Below are positions 34,800 through 43,808 of a stretch of DNA of 64,000 nt, in pieces. How positions within the stretch are numbered: position 1 is the stretch's first letter; each line of letters opens with the position of its first letter. Origin of the DNA: Paenibacillus soyae (GTDB lineage Bacteria; Bacillota; Bacilli; Paenibacillales; Paenibacillaceae); the NCBI RefSeq assembly GCF_024623455.1, contig NZ_JANIPJ010000002.1, forward strand, positions 124,001 to 188,000, given 5' to 3'. Made by a program: the position numbers and the translations under genes. The notes under the pieces were generated by a model. It did no database searches, was not told the DNA's origin, and worked only from the letters and a program-made list of their open reading frames with translations.

Positions 34800-37084
34800 G
34801 CCGAACCTCCCGCTTCGCGAAGCAGCTGAAGCGCTTGTTCCTTGCCGAGCAGTCCGACTTCCTCGATCGGACCTACGCAAGCAGGACAGCCGCTAAGGCA
34901 GCCGCATGCGGTAATCATCGATTGGGCATGGCGGATGAGCTGGTCATGCACCTCGTAGAGCCTCTCGCTCAGCCCGATTCCGCCTGGATATCGGTCGTAG
35001 AAGTAGATGGTCGGCCGCTGCGAGTGCACCGCCTTAACCTGAGGCACGACGCGAATGTCGAACGGATCGCACATCAGATACAGCGGAGCGATGTGGACCA
35101 GCACGTTCGCGATGCCGAGCAGCGCGTACTGCATTTCGTTTTTGCTCTTGCGGGAGGCGGCTTCTTCGCTGAACGAGAACCAGTACCCGCTCGTATGGAG
35201 CTCCTCCTCGGGGAGATGGATCGGTCCCGAGCCGATGTTCTCGTGCGTGCGGAGCCTGATTTTTTTGAAAATGGTAGCCTTCGCGTTCACGGTCAGCTCG
35301 CCGTACTGGCGTAGCAGCTCTCCCGTCTCCTGTTCCTTGTCGACGTGGAGCACCTTCAGCTCGACGGCGAGGTTCGCGTCGGTGTAGTAATCGACGTCCA
35401 CCTCTCGGACATAGGCCTTCTTCTCCGGATAGTCGAGCTTCTCGACTTGGAACTGGACGCCTTCGTGAATGTAGATCGCTTCTTCGTGAATAAGCGTCGG
35501 AGCGCTGAACCGGTCTACCTCGCCAAGCACGCGGTGCTCGCTCGTCGTGATATCGATAATAATAAAGTTCTCCTGAGCGGCGGACCTGAGCGAAATGCCG
35601 TGCGCCGGGAACGACTGCTCCATCCAATACCAGCGTCCCCCCGCATGGGTCAGCACCTTCTCCTCGACCAGAAATTCCATCATGTCCGCTAGCGGCTCCG
35701 AGCCGAACTCTTCGCCTTCGCGGAACGGCAGCTCGTATGCGGCGCATTTCACGTGGTCGATCAGCACGAGCAGATTGTCCGGATGAATCAGCGCCCGCTC
35801 CGGCGGATGGCCGAAGAAGAAATCGGGATTCTGGATCATGTATTGGTCCAGCGGATTACTGCTTGCGACGAGGAAGGTCACGGAGCTTTCCTGGCGCCTT
35901 CCCGCCCGCCCGGATTGCTGCCACGTGCTTGCGATCGTGCCGGGATAACCGTTCAACACGCATGCCTGCAGCTGCCCGATATCGATGCCAAGCTCGAGCG
36001 CGTTCGTGCTGACCACGCCGCGGATTTCACCGGTGCGCAGCCCCTTCTCGATCTCCCGCCTCAGCTTGGGCAGATATCCTCCGCGGTAGCCCCGTATCGT
36101 CTTTGCGTCCAGCTTGTCGCGGATAAGCTCCTGCAGATACGTCAAGAGCAGCTCCACCCTAACCCGGCTCCTCGCGAACACGATCGTCTGCACGCCCTGC
36201 TTAAGCAGCATCGCGGCGAGCTTCTGCGTCTCCAGCACGCTGCTGCGCCGAATGCCGAGCTGCTTGTTCACGACGGGCGGATTATACATGATAAAATGCT
36301 TTTCTCCCATCGGAGCGCCGTTGTTGTCGACCAGCTCCACTTGCTCTCCGATCAGACGCTCCGCGTGCTCCTTCGGATTGTCGATCGTCGCCGACGCGCA
36401 AATAAACTGCGGGTTCGAGCCATAAAACCGGCAAATCCGCTTCAGCCTCCGGATCACGTTCGCGACATGGCTGCCGAATATGCCCCGGTAGGCGTGAACC
36501 TCGTCGATGACGATGAATTTGATGTTCTCGAACAGCTTCACCCATTTCGTATGATGCGGCAGGATCGCCGAATGAAGCATGTCGGGATTCGTAACGACGA
36601 TGTGGCCGGCGTTGCGGATAGCCGTGCGAACCGTCGGCGGCGTATCTCCGTCGTAGGTATGGGTCTTGATTCCGCTCTCCATCAGATCCGCCAGCACTTG
36701 CAGCTCCGCGACCTGATCCTGAGCCAGCGCCTTCGTCGGGAACAAATACAGCGCCCTGCCCTCTTCGTTCTGCAGGATGCTCTGCACAACCGGCAAATTA
36801 TAGCACAGCGTCTTGCCGGAGGCCGTCGGCGTCACGGCGACGACGTGGCTTCCGCGCCGCGCGGCGGCGTAGGCGGACGCCTGATGGGCATACAGCTTCT
36901 CGATGCCTCTCTTATGCAGCGCTTCCCGCCATGCGGGATGCAGATCAGCCGGCAGCGGGGCGTAGACTGGATCGCGGGAGGGAAGCGTACGCCAGTGCGT
37001 CACATTCTCCATCAGCCCTTCATTCGATTTCAAAAACTCCAGCCACTCCTCCAGGCTGGACGCTCTGCCTGTCCACTTATTCAT
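34796..37084 (-). CDS. mrfA: MrfA/YprA-type DEAD/DEAH-box DNA helicase
   Basis: A 762-aa superfamily 2 helicase. Q-motif region LYAHQASAY, Walker A TPTASGKTLCYNLP (about 84-97), motif II IVIDEVHAY (DEVH), motif III SATIDNP, motifs IV-VI VFARSRVRVELLL, VVSTNALELGIDIG and QQSGRAGRR. The C-terminal DUF1998-like region ends with a cysteine cluster (CGCLSGCPACVGP) that binds metal. The start is the ATG at 37084 (GGGGGAAAGC upstream). It translocates 3'-5' in characterised relatives and feeds MrfB. It is the first gene of a six-gene run. Confidence 0.92.
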   Translation of the reverse strand: MNKWTGRASSLEEWLEFLKSNEGLMENVTHWRTLPSRDPVYAPLPADLHPAWREALHKRGIEKLYAHQASAYAAARRGSHVVAVTPTASGKTLCYNLPVVQSILQNEEGRALYLFPTKALAQDQVAELQVLADLMESGIKTHTYDGDTPPTVRTAIRNAGHIVVTNPDMLHSAILPHHTKWVKLFENIKFIVIDEVHAYRGIFGSHVANVIRRLKRICRFYGSNPQFICASATIDNPKEHAERLIGEQVELVDNNGAPMGEKHFIMYNPPVVNKQLGIRRSSVLETQKLAAMLLKQGVQTIVFARSRVRVELLLTYLQELIRDKLDAKTIRGYRGGYLPKLRREIEKGLRTGEIRGVVSTNALELGIDIGQLQACVLNGYPGTIASTWQQSGRAGRRQESSVTFLVASSNPLDQYMIQNPDFFFGHPPERALIHPDNLLVLIDHVKCAAYELPFREGEEFGSEPLADMMEFLVEEKVLTHAGGRWYWMEQSFPAHGISLRSAAQENFIIIDITTSEHRVLGEVDRFSAPTLIHEEAIYIHEGVQFQVEKLDYPEKKAYVREVDVDYYTDANLAVELKVLHVDKEQETGELLRQYGELTVNAKATIFKKIRLRTHENIGSGPIHLPEEELHTSGYWFSFSEEAASRKSKNEMQYALLGIANVLVHIAPLYLMCDPFDIRVVPQVKAVHSQRPTIYFYDRYPGGIGLSERLYEVHDQLIRHAQSMITACGCLSGCPACVGPIEEVGLLGKEQALQLLREAGGSA

Positions 37085-37159
37085 TGCGCTTTCCCCCTTA
37101 CGCCGATTTCCCCAGCTGCCTAGTTTCATTGACCGTTCATTCGAAATGATTTGATCTAT

Positions 37160-37188
37160 ATTGTACAGAATACATGTTCGCTAGGCAA
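37160..37188 (-). promoter_or_regulatory. Promoter of mrfA with a LexA-like box
   Basis: On the minus strand, -35 TTGCCT (37183-37188), a 17-bp spacer and -10 TACAAT (37160-37165). The spacer holds CGAACATGTATTCT (37167-37180), which differs from the Bacillus LexA consensus at two of the fixed positions. At yneA and at the small SOS gene, a LexA box occupies exactly this position. Confidence 0.55.
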
Positions 37189-37211
37189 TGCCATTTTGAG
37201 CCAGGCGACGA

Positions 37212-38162
37212 TTACGTCGCGCTTGGCTTGTGGATCCGTTGAATGTCCAGCATGCTCAGATCCTTGGCCGCCGTCACGTTCGGGAAGATCTCCGCCGCCT
37301 CCGCTTCCAGCCGCGCCAGCTCCTCGTTCGAATACCTGCCGCTGAAATGGGTCATGACCAGTCTTTGCGCTCCTGCATCTCGCGCAACGATCGCCGCTTC
37401 CGCCGTCGTGCAATGCCCGAATTCGTGCGCCTTCTCCTCCAGCCCGGCTGCGAACGTCGCCTCGTGGACCAGCAGGTCCGCCTTTTCGCTTAGCGCAAAC
37501 GCCATCTCGCACGGGCTCGTATCGCCGAGCACGGTAATGATTCTCCCCTTCCACGCCCCGTCCGTCACTTCGCCGGGCGAGACTACCGTACCGTCCTCCA
37601 GCGTAATCGCCTCGCCGGCTTTCAGCCTGCCGAACAAAGGCCCCTGCTTGACGCCAAGCGCTCTTGCTTTGTCCGCCATGAATGGACCGGGCGCGTCGGT
37701 CTCGATTACTCGATAGCCGAAGCACGGGACGCGGTGCTCGAGCGGTCCCGCTTCCACGCGGCAGGGACCGTCGACGCATATCTCGGCCTGCTTCTCCTCC
37801 GTCAGCTCCTGGACCACAAGCTCATAATCGAGCATGGTGCCCGTCAGCGCAAAAGTCGTCTCGATATACGATTTCAGGCCGGCAGGACCGTATACCGTCA
37901 GCGGCGTCGTTCCGCCGTCGAAGGAACGGGTGCTGAGCAGACCCGGCAGTCCATACAGGTGATCGCCGTGCAGATGCGTCACGAAAATCTTCTCGAGCTT
38001 GCTTAGCTTAAGCGGCACATGCATCAATTGATGCTGCGTCGCTTCTCCGCAATCGAATAGCCACCAGACCGAATCGGGCTCGGGCAGCTGAAGCGCGATC
38101 GCCGATACGTTCCGGTGCTTGTTCGGCCGGCCGGCGCCTGTTCCCAAAAACCACATCTTCAT
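37212..38162 (-). CDS. rnz: Ribonuclease Z
   Basis: A 316-aa tRNA 3'-end endonuclease of the MBL fold. The zinc site is THLHGDHLYGLPG (H63, H65, D67, H68), with further ligands in HRVPCFGYR, LGDTSPC and MTHFSGRY. The substrate-binding exosite region (about 150-200, FMADKARALGVKQGPLFGRL) is of the long-arm type. It cuts precursor tRNAs lacking encoded CCA. It precedes the mrfA promoter by only 24 bp. GAGG lies 8 nt before the ATG. Confidence 0.95.
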   Translation of the reverse strand: MKMWFLGTGAGRPNKHRNVSAIALQLPEPDSVWWLFDCGEATQHQLMHVPLKLSKLEKIFVTHLHGDHLYGLPGLLSTRSFDGGTTPLTVYGPAGLKSYIETTFALTGTMLDYELVVQELTEEKQAEICVDGPCRVEAGPLEHRVPCFGYRVIETDAPGPFMADKARALGVKQGPLFGRLKAGEAITLEDGTVVSPGEVTDGAWKGRIITVLGDTSPCEMAFALSEKADLLVHEATFAAGLEEKAHEFGHCTTAEAAIVARDAGAQRLVMTHFSGRYSNEELARLEAEAAEIFPNVTAAKDLSMLDIQRIHKPSAT

Positions 38163-38187
38163 CCTTAACGCCTCGCTTCCATGGATA

Positions 38188-38236
38188 AGAAGGAGCCCTC
38201 CGCGTTCGATTCCGGGAATCGAATATCGGAAGGCTC
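38188..38236 (-). terminator. Probable terminator downstream of metH
   Basis: GAGCCTTCCG and CGGAGGGCTC pair around an inner TTCGATTCCCGGAATCGAA hairpin, followed by CTTCTT on the minus strand. The T-tract is weak. Confidence 0.55.
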
Positions 38237-38250
38237 GGTTACAATTTCTT

Positions 38251-41200
38251 TTATACTTTCTCTACATTAAAATATTGCGCTTCCGGATGGGCGAATACCA
38301 TCGCGGACACGGACGCTTCCGGCTCCATCATAAAGCCTTCGGTGAGCTCAACGCCGATATCGGCAGGCTTCATCAGATCGAACAATGGCTCCTGATCCTC
38401 CAGATTCGGGCAGGCCGGATAGCCGAACGATACGCGGATGCCTTGATAACGGGCGCCGTGGCGCTGCTTCATCGTCATATCCGCCGGATCCGGATAGCCG
38501 CAAATATCGCGCATCATATGATGGACGCGCTCCGCGAGTCCTTCCGCCACCTCGAGCGCGACCGACTGAAGGGCATGCGAGCGAAGATAGTCGCCTTTGT
38601 CCTTCCATTCGTTCGCGAGCTCGCGAATGCCTTGGCCCGCCGTCACGACGAGGAAGCCGACGTAGTCCATGACGCCGCTGTCGACGGACTTCAGGAAGTC
38701 CGCGAGGCAGAGATACGGCTCCACCTGCTGGCGCGGGAACGTGAACCTCTTGATCTCTTTGGCATGATCCTGCGGATCATAGATGATAACGTCGTTGCCG
38801 GATGACTGCGCCGGGAAGAAGCGGTACATGCCATGGGCTTTCAGATAGCCCTGCTCGCTTCCTTCCTTCAGAATCGCGTCGACGGTTTCTTTCAGCTGAA
38901 CCGCCTTCTCGTTTCCTTCGGCAAGCAGCTTCTCGACCGTCCCCTTCAGCCCCAAGTGATGACCAAGCAGCATTTGCATATTCACGTATGGGACGATATG
39001 CGGGATCGGCACGTCGCGGAGGATGTGCTTCTCCAAATCAGGTGGCGAGAAGACAGGCGCGTCGGGGCTGATCTTGGAGCGGACCGCCCGCGTCAGCTGA
39101 GGCATCGGCTTCGCGTCTTCCTCATCCGCCGCTCCCGCCGCCTTGTACGCCGCCAGCTCTTCCTCGAGCCGCTTGCGATGCTCGGGATCCATCAGCTTAT
39201 TCGCGATATCGAGACCGTCCATCGCGTCCTTCGCGTACAGCACGAGACCGTCGTATTCGGGACCGATCCTCGTCTTCGTGAATTTCCGCGTCAGCGCCGC
39301 GCCGCCTACCAGAATCGGAACGTCGATACCCGCGTTGCGCATATCCTGCGCCGTAATGACCATCTGCTGCGCCGATTTGACGAGCAATCCGGACAATCCG
39401 ATCGCGTCGACCTTCTCCTGGCGATAGGCTTCGATAAGCTGCTCCGGCGGCACCTTGATCCCGAGATTGATGATCTTGTAGCCGTTGTTGGAGAGAATGA
39501 TCTCGACCAGGTTTTTGCCGATGTCATGCACGTCGCCCTTCACGGTCGCCAGAATGATCTTGCCCTTCACGGCCGTCTCTTCCTTCTCCATGAACTGCTC
39601 GAGATGGCTGACGGACGCCTTCATGACTTCGGCGCTCTGAAGCACCTCGGCAACGATCAGCTCGTTGTTGTTGAACAGGCGGCCTACCTCTTCCATGCCC
39701 CTCATCAGCGGACCGTTGATCACTTCGAGTGGCGCGTATTTCTTAAGCGCTTCGTCCAGATCGGGGATGAGGCCTTCCTTCGTCCCTTCCACGATGTAGG
39801 AAGCAAGGCGCTCCTCCAGCGTCAGGTTCGAAATTTTCTCCTTCTTCTCGACCTTCTTGTTGCGGAACGCCGCAACGAACGCCGCCAGCGTATCGTCATT
39901 TGTATTGTAGATCAGATCCTCGGCCAGCTTGCGCTCGTCCTCAGGAATGGAAGCGTACCTCTCCAGCTTCTCCGTGTTCACGATGGCGTAATCCAAGCCT
40001 GCTTTGGTCGCGTGGTACAAATAAACGGAGTTCAGCACTTCGCGGCCCGCATCGGGCAAGCCGAACGAAATATTGCTGAGTCCGAGAATCGTTTTGGTCT
40101 CCGGGTATTTCTCCTTAATCATGCGGATGCCTTCCAGCGTCTCCACCGCAGAACCGATATATTGCGGATCGCCGGAGCCGACCGGGAACATGTTCGGGTC
40201 GAAAATAATGTCGGCCGGATTGACGCCGTACTTTTCTGTCAGCAGCTTATAGGAGCGGTCGGCGACCTCCATCTTCGCTTCGCGCGACACCGCTTGTCCT
40301 CGCTCGTCAATGAGGATCATGACAACGGCCGCGCCGTAACGGTGAATAAGCGGTACGATCTTCTCGAATTTCGATTCGCCGTCCTCGAGGTTGATCGAGT
40401 TGATGATCGCTTTTCCCTGCGAATATTTGAGCCCCAGCTCGATAATATGATCGTAAGTGGAGTCCAGCATGAGCGGCGCCTTGATTTTCTTCACGACTTG
40501 CGGCAGGAACTGATGCACCGCATACGCTTCATCGATGTCGGTGTCCTGCAGGTTGATGTCGATGACATGCGCTCCGCCCTTCACTTGCCCTCTGGCAATT
40601 TCGGACGCTTCGTCGAACTTCTCTTCCTTAATCAATCGTTTGAACTTGCGGGAGCCGGAAATGTTCGTTCTTTCGCCGATCATGATCGGACGGTTATCGG
40701 CCTCGATGAACACCGTGTCGATCCCGGATACGGCGTCCGGATGCGTGCCCGGCTTCGTGCGCGGAGCATACTTCGACATCGTTTCCGCCATCGCGCGGAT
40801 ATGCGCGGGAGTCGTTCCGCAGCAGCCGCCCGCGATGTTCAGCCAGCCTTGCTCCGCGAATGCGGACATCTTCTTCGCCAGCGACTCCGGCGACTCATGA
40901 TAATTCCCGTTCTCGTCCGGCAGTCCCGCGTTCGGGTAACAGCTGACGGCGGAGCTTGCTATCTCGCTGAGCGTCCGGATATGGTCGCGCATGAATTCGG
41001 GACCCGTCGCGCAGTTGAGACCGATAGAGATCGGCTTCAAGTGCTCGAGGGAAATGTAAAACGACTCGATCGACTGGCCCGCAAGCGTCGTGCCCATCGG
41101 CTCGATCGTGCCCGAGATCATGATGGGAAGCTCCTTGCCCAGCGTATCGAACGCTTGACGAACGCCGATGCTTCCCGCTTTGACGTTCAGCGTATCCTGG

Positions 41201-41691
41201 GACGTCTCGAGCAGGATCGCGTCCACGTTCGCCTCCATAAGCGCGAGGGTTTGCTCGTAATAGCTCTCTACCAACTCGTCGAAGGTCACGCCTCCCGTTA
41301 CCGACAACGTCTTGGTCGTTGGTCCCAGCGCCCCCGCCACGAAACGGGGCTTGTCCGGCGTGCTGTATTTGTCCGCCGCGTCCCGCGCCAGCTTCGCCGC
41401 CGCGAGATTGATCTCGCGCGCCTTCTCCGGAATGTCGTATTCCGCCAGCACGACGCTGGTCGCTCCGAACGTATTCGTCTCGATAATATCGGCGCCCGCT
41501 TCGAGATACAACTCGTGAATTTTCGAGATAACGTCGGGACGAGTCAGAACGAGCATCTCGTTGCACCCGTCCAGCTCCGCCCCGCCGAAATCATCCTCCG
41601 TTAAGTTCTCTTGCTGAATCATCGTGCCCATCGCGCCGTCCAATATGAGAATGCGTTCCTTGAGCAGTTGTTCTAAGGTAGTTCTCGACAA
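38251..41691 (-). CDS. metH: Cobalamin-dependent methionine synthase
   Basis: An 1146-aa modular enzyme that moves a methyl group from methyl-tetrahydrofolate to homocysteine via cobalamin. Modules in order: homocysteine S-methyltransferase (about 1-300, zinc site NIAGGCCGTTP), pterin-binding (about 330-610, GERTNISGSRKF), cobalamin cap and binding (about 650-880, VKGDVHDIGKN with the lower-ligand His, and GLSGLLVKS), and the C-terminal activation domain (about 910-1146, RVSFGYPACPNLEDQ). The start is TTG at 41691 with AAGGG upstream. No SAM or B12 riboswitch is visible in the 140-bp leader. Confidence 0.97.
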   Translation of the reverse strand: MSRTTLEQLLKERILILDGAMGTMIQQENLTEDDFGGAELDGCNEMLVLTRPDVISKIHELYLEAGADIIETNTFGATSVVLAEYDIPEKAREINLAAAKLARDAADKYSTPDKPRFVAGALGPTTKTLSVTGGVTFDELVESYYEQTLALMEANVDAILLETSQDTLNVKAGSIGVRQAFDTLGKELPIMISGTIEPMGTTLAGQSIESFYISLEHLKPISIGLNCATGPEFMRDHIRTLSEIASSAVSCYPNAGLPDENGNYHESPESLAKKMSAFAEQGWLNIAGGCCGTTPAHIRAMAETMSKYAPRTKPGTHPDAVSGIDTVFIEADNRPIMIGERTNISGSRKFKRLIKEEKFDEASEIARGQVKGGAHVIDINLQDTDIDEAYAVHQFLPQVVKKIKAPLMLDSTYDHIIELGLKYSQGKAIINSINLEDGESKFEKIVPLIHRYGAAVVMILIDERGQAVSREAKMEVADRSYKLLTEKYGVNPADIIFDPNMFPVGSGDPQYIGSAVETLEGIRMIKEKYPETKTILGLSNISFGLPDAGREVLNSVYLYHATKAGLDYAIVNTEKLERYASIPEDERKLAEDLIYNTNDDTLAAFVAAFRNKKVEKKEKISNLTLEERLASYIVEGTKEGLIPDLDEALKKYAPLEVINGPLMRGMEEVGRLFNNNELIVAEVLQSAEVMKASVSHLEQFMEKEETAVKGKIILATVKGDVHDIGKNLVEIILSNNGYKIINLGIKVPPEQLIEAYRQEKVDAIGLSGLLVKSAQQMVITAQDMRNAGIDVPILVGGAALTRKFTKTRIGPEYDGLVLYAKDAMDGLDIANKLMDPEHRKRLEEELAAYKAAGAADEEDAKPMPQLTRAVRSKISPDAPVFSPPDLEKHILRDVPIPHIVPYVNMQMLLGHHLGLKGTVEKLLAEGNEKAVQLKETVDAILKEGSEQGYLKAHGMYRFFPAQSSGNDVIIYDPQDHAKEIKRFTFPRQQVEPYLCLADFLKSVDSGVMDYVGFLVVTAGQGIRELANEWKDKGDYLRSHALQSVALEVAEGLAERVHHMMRDICGYPDPADMTMKQRHGARYQGIRVSFGYPACPNLEDQEPLFDLMKPADIGVELTEGFMMEPEASVSAMVFAHPEAQYFNVEKV

Positions 41692-41763
41692 TGTGCTACA
41701 CCCTTCCCGAAATCATTACAAAATAGTTTAACAGAATAGCACTTGGCTGAAAAGGAACATCCA

Positions 41764-41800
41764 TCGACAATCATAGGCTTTTGAATTATAATCATTATAT
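41764..41800 (+). promoter_or_regulatory. mtnD promoter overlapped by a PerR/Fur-like palindrome
   Basis: -35 TCGACA (41764-41769), a 17-bp spacer, -10 TATAAT (41787-41792). TTATAATCATTATAT (41786-41800) matches the PerR consensus TTATAAT-N-ATTATAA at 14 of 15 positions and shares the core of Fur boxes. It covers the -10. Confidence 0.6.
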
Positions 41801-41833
41801 CATTTAATTTCCATTGGAAAAGAGGGAATGAGC

Positions 41834-42373
41834 ATGGCTGAAATTCGCATTCGCAATACAGAGGAACGAATTAAGGGAGAAGAAAACGTACGCGCGTTTC
41901 TGGAGAGCCAAGAGGTTCTATACGAGCATTGGGATCCTAGCAAGCTGTCCGAAAGCCTGCAAAATAAATTCGTGCTCTCCGACGAGGAAAAAGCCGAAAT
42001 TCTAGCAACGTTCGATTCGGAGATTCGCGATCTCGCCGATCGCCGCGGCTACAAAACATGGGACATCATCGCGTTGTCCGACGCTACTCCTAATCTTGAA
42101 GAGCTGCTCAAAAAATTCGAAAACGTGCACACCCACACCGAAGATGAAGTACGCGCCATTACGGCCGGACGCGGCATCTTCATTATAAAAGGAACAGACG
42201 ATGTCGGCTACTTCGACGTCGAGCTGGAAGCAGGCGACGTCATCTCCGTGCCGGAGCATAAACCGCACTTCTTCACGCTGATGGAGAACCGCCAAATCGT
42301 AGCCGTTCGCCTCTTCATCGAGACGGAAGGCTGGATCGCGCATCCGTTCGCGGACCCGGCATTCGCGAAATAA
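41834..42373 (+). CDS. mtnD: Acireductone dioxygenase
   Basis: A 179-aa cupin of the methionine salvage pathway that splits acireductone; the metal (Fe or Ni) decides the product. The metal site is VHTHTEDEVRAITAGRG (H-x-H-x4-E) plus the later His in PEHKPHFFTL. The ATG at 41834 is chosen because GAGGG lies 7 nt upstream; the in-frame ATG at 41828 is too close. It stands alone, without other mtn genes, divergent from metH. A PerR/Fur-like operator covers its promoter, and a terminator follows. Confidence 0.93.
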   Translation: MAEIRIRNTEERIKGEENVRAFLESQEVLYEHWDPSKLSESLQNKFVLSDEEKAEILATFDSEIRDLADRRGYKTWDIIALSDATPNLEELLKKFENVHTHTEDEVRAITAGRGIFIIKGTDDVGYFDVELEAGDVISVPEHKPHFFTLMENRQIVAVRLFIETEGWIAHPFADPAFAK

Positions 42374-42398
42374 ACAATAAACATCCATAAGGAAAGCC

Positions 42399-42436
42399 CC
42401 TGTTCCGGTGCCATGCGCCAGGACAGGGGCTTTTGC
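42399..42436 (+). terminator. Terminator of mtnD
   Basis: AAAGCCCCTGTCC-type stem: AAGCCCCTGTTCC pairs with AGGACAGGGGCTT around a 12-nt loop, followed by TTTTGCGTTT. Confidence 0.85.
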
Positions 42437-42440
42437 GTTT

Positions 42441-43229
42441 CTACCGCTCTAATAGTTGAAGAAGCTCATCGAGATTATGAATTTCATAGGTAGGAACAAT
42501 CTCATCCGTACGGGTCATACCGTGGCGGTTAATCCAAACCGATGTCATGCCGATCGTGTTGGCGCCCAAAATATCCGTCGTTAATTTGTCGCCGACCATG
42601 ATGCCGTGCTCCGGCTCAATGCCCAGCTTCTCAAGCGCATGCTTGAAAATGGAGGCAGCCGGCTTCCCTTCCCCGAACTCACCGGAGATGATGATGTGAT
42701 CGAAGTAAGGGATGAGGGCGGGAACGCCGTCCAGCTTTTCCTTCTGAAGATCAGGCGAACCATTGGTCAGCAGGAGCAGCTTGTACTTGCCTCTCAACTG
42801 ATCCAGCACCTTAAACGTTTCGTCATAGACGATCGGACGTTGGCGTCGCTCCGCCGGGAACTGCTCGGCCAGCTTGGCGCCAAGCTCTTCGTCGTCCACG
42901 CCGAGAGCTTTAAGGCCTTGCGTCCATGCCGCCTTGCGATAGGATGGCGCAAGGCTCTGCAGCTTGCGGAATTCTTCCTGCTCCCCTGCGGCGAAATGCG
43001 CCCACAATCCTTCGAACGGGTTAATGCCGATCATCTTGGTGAACGGGAACGTCTCATAAGATTCGTACAGCGCTCTAGCTTCTCTGCGAACGGACGCTTC
43101 CAGCTCCTCTGGGTCGACGCCCGACGCCTCCGCGCCCGCCTGACATGTCGCTTCGAAGGCTTCCTTCACGCTGCGGTCATCCCATAGCAGCGTATCGTCC
43201 AAATCAAATAGTACCGCTTGCTTCGCCAT
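42441..43229 (-). CDS. HAD-family hydrolase, subclass IA
   Basis: A 262-aa HAD protein. Motif I is VLFDLDDTLLW (D9, D11), with a helical cap (about 18-130), motif II LLLTNGSPDLQ, motif III K in FGEGKPAASIF, and motif IV MVGDKLTTDILGA. It resembles YjjG/YsaA-type nucleotide or small-molecule phosphatases. The substrate is open. It lies downstream of the 43.25-43.76 kb gene on the same strand with a 24-bp gap. Confidence 0.85.
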   Translation of the reverse strand: MAKQAVLFDLDDTLLWDDRSVKEAFEATCQAGAEASGVDPEELEASVRREARALYESYETFPFTKMIGINPFEGLWAHFAAGEQEEFRKLQSLAPSYRKAAWTQGLKALGVDDEELGAKLAEQFPAERRQRPIVYDETFKVLDQLRGKYKLLLLTNGSPDLQKEKLDGVPALIPYFDHIIISGEFGEGKPAASIFKHALEKLGIEPEHGIMVGDKLTTDILGANTIGMTSVWINRHGMTRTDEIVPTYEIHNLDELLQLLER

Positions 43230-43253
43230 TCTCTCCTCTACTCCCTTGCTCCG

Positions 43254-43760
43254 TTAAATTTGTTCAAAAGAAATCTGATGCGCTGCCGCAAACGCCTTCA
43301 GCTTCTCCGCCATCTCCTCGGTTTTGAACCGGTTGAGCAGCCGCGAGAAGGTCCAGCCCGCGCCTTTCTGCGGGATAATCGTCACGTAGCCGTCCTGAAC
43401 GCGAATGCTCTTGATGTCTTTGACCGTCAGACGCTTGTCTCCGCCGAACCGGCGGGACTGCACGTAGTCCTTGCCGATCGTCAAATACGGACGACGCAGG
43501 AAGAACAATGCCGCAAGCGCGAAGTAGCAGGCGATCGTCACCCAGAACATCGTATCCGTCTCAAACTTTGGCGTCATCAGCATCATGACGACGTAGAACA
43601 ATGCGAACAAGACTAGAAAGGAAGGAAGCGCGTAACTGCGGCCCACGTACCGGTCTTTTTTCTCCGCGTTCAATACGATTTGTCCGGCGCCTTGCTTCTT
43701 CCGGTTTTGATTGATTTTGCTCATATTTTTGCGCACCTTGCGCTCCCATGAACGTGACAA
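43254..43760 (-). CDS. Membrane protein with a PH-like C-terminal domain
   Basis: A 168-aa protein. A basic N-terminus (about 1-35), two transmembrane segments (about 46-62 and 71-88), then a cytoplasmic, beta-rich domain of about 75 residues (PYLTIGKDYVQSRRFGGDKRLTVKDIKSIRVQDGYVTII) that reads like a bacterial PH domain. The start is TTG at 43760, set by GGAGG 7 nt upstream; an internal ATG (MSKINQN) lacks a site. It lies 48 bp after ynzC and may belong to that transcript. The function is unknown. Confidence 0.65.
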   Translation of the reverse strand: MSRSWERKVRKNMSKINQNRKKQGAGQIVLNAEKKDRYVGRSYALPSFLVLFALFYVVMMLMTPKFETDTMFWVTIACYFALAALFFLRRPYLTIGKDYVQSRRFGGDKRLTVKDIKSIRVQDGYVTIIPQKGAGWTFSRLLNRFKTEEMAEKLKAFAAAHQISFEQI

Positions 43761-43808
43761 TCGGATTCCTCCTATATAATTGCGTATACTTGTGTGTCTG
43801 ATTTTCCA

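Noticed and set aside
35753..37123. Plus-strand open frame of 456 codons opposite mrfA
   Set aside because: A shadow of the helicase gene, with no start signal and unusual composition.
38833..41604. Very long plus-strand open frame (923 codons) opposite metH
   Set aside because: It is antisense to an intact, fully motif-bearing metH. Its residues are Arg/His/Leu-rich, as expected from the complement of a GC-rich gene, and it has no ribosome-binding site.
41692..41833. Looked for a SAM or B12 riboswitch ahead of metH
   Set aside because: The leader is only about 140 bp and shared with mtnD. No SAM-box core or B12-box motif is present.
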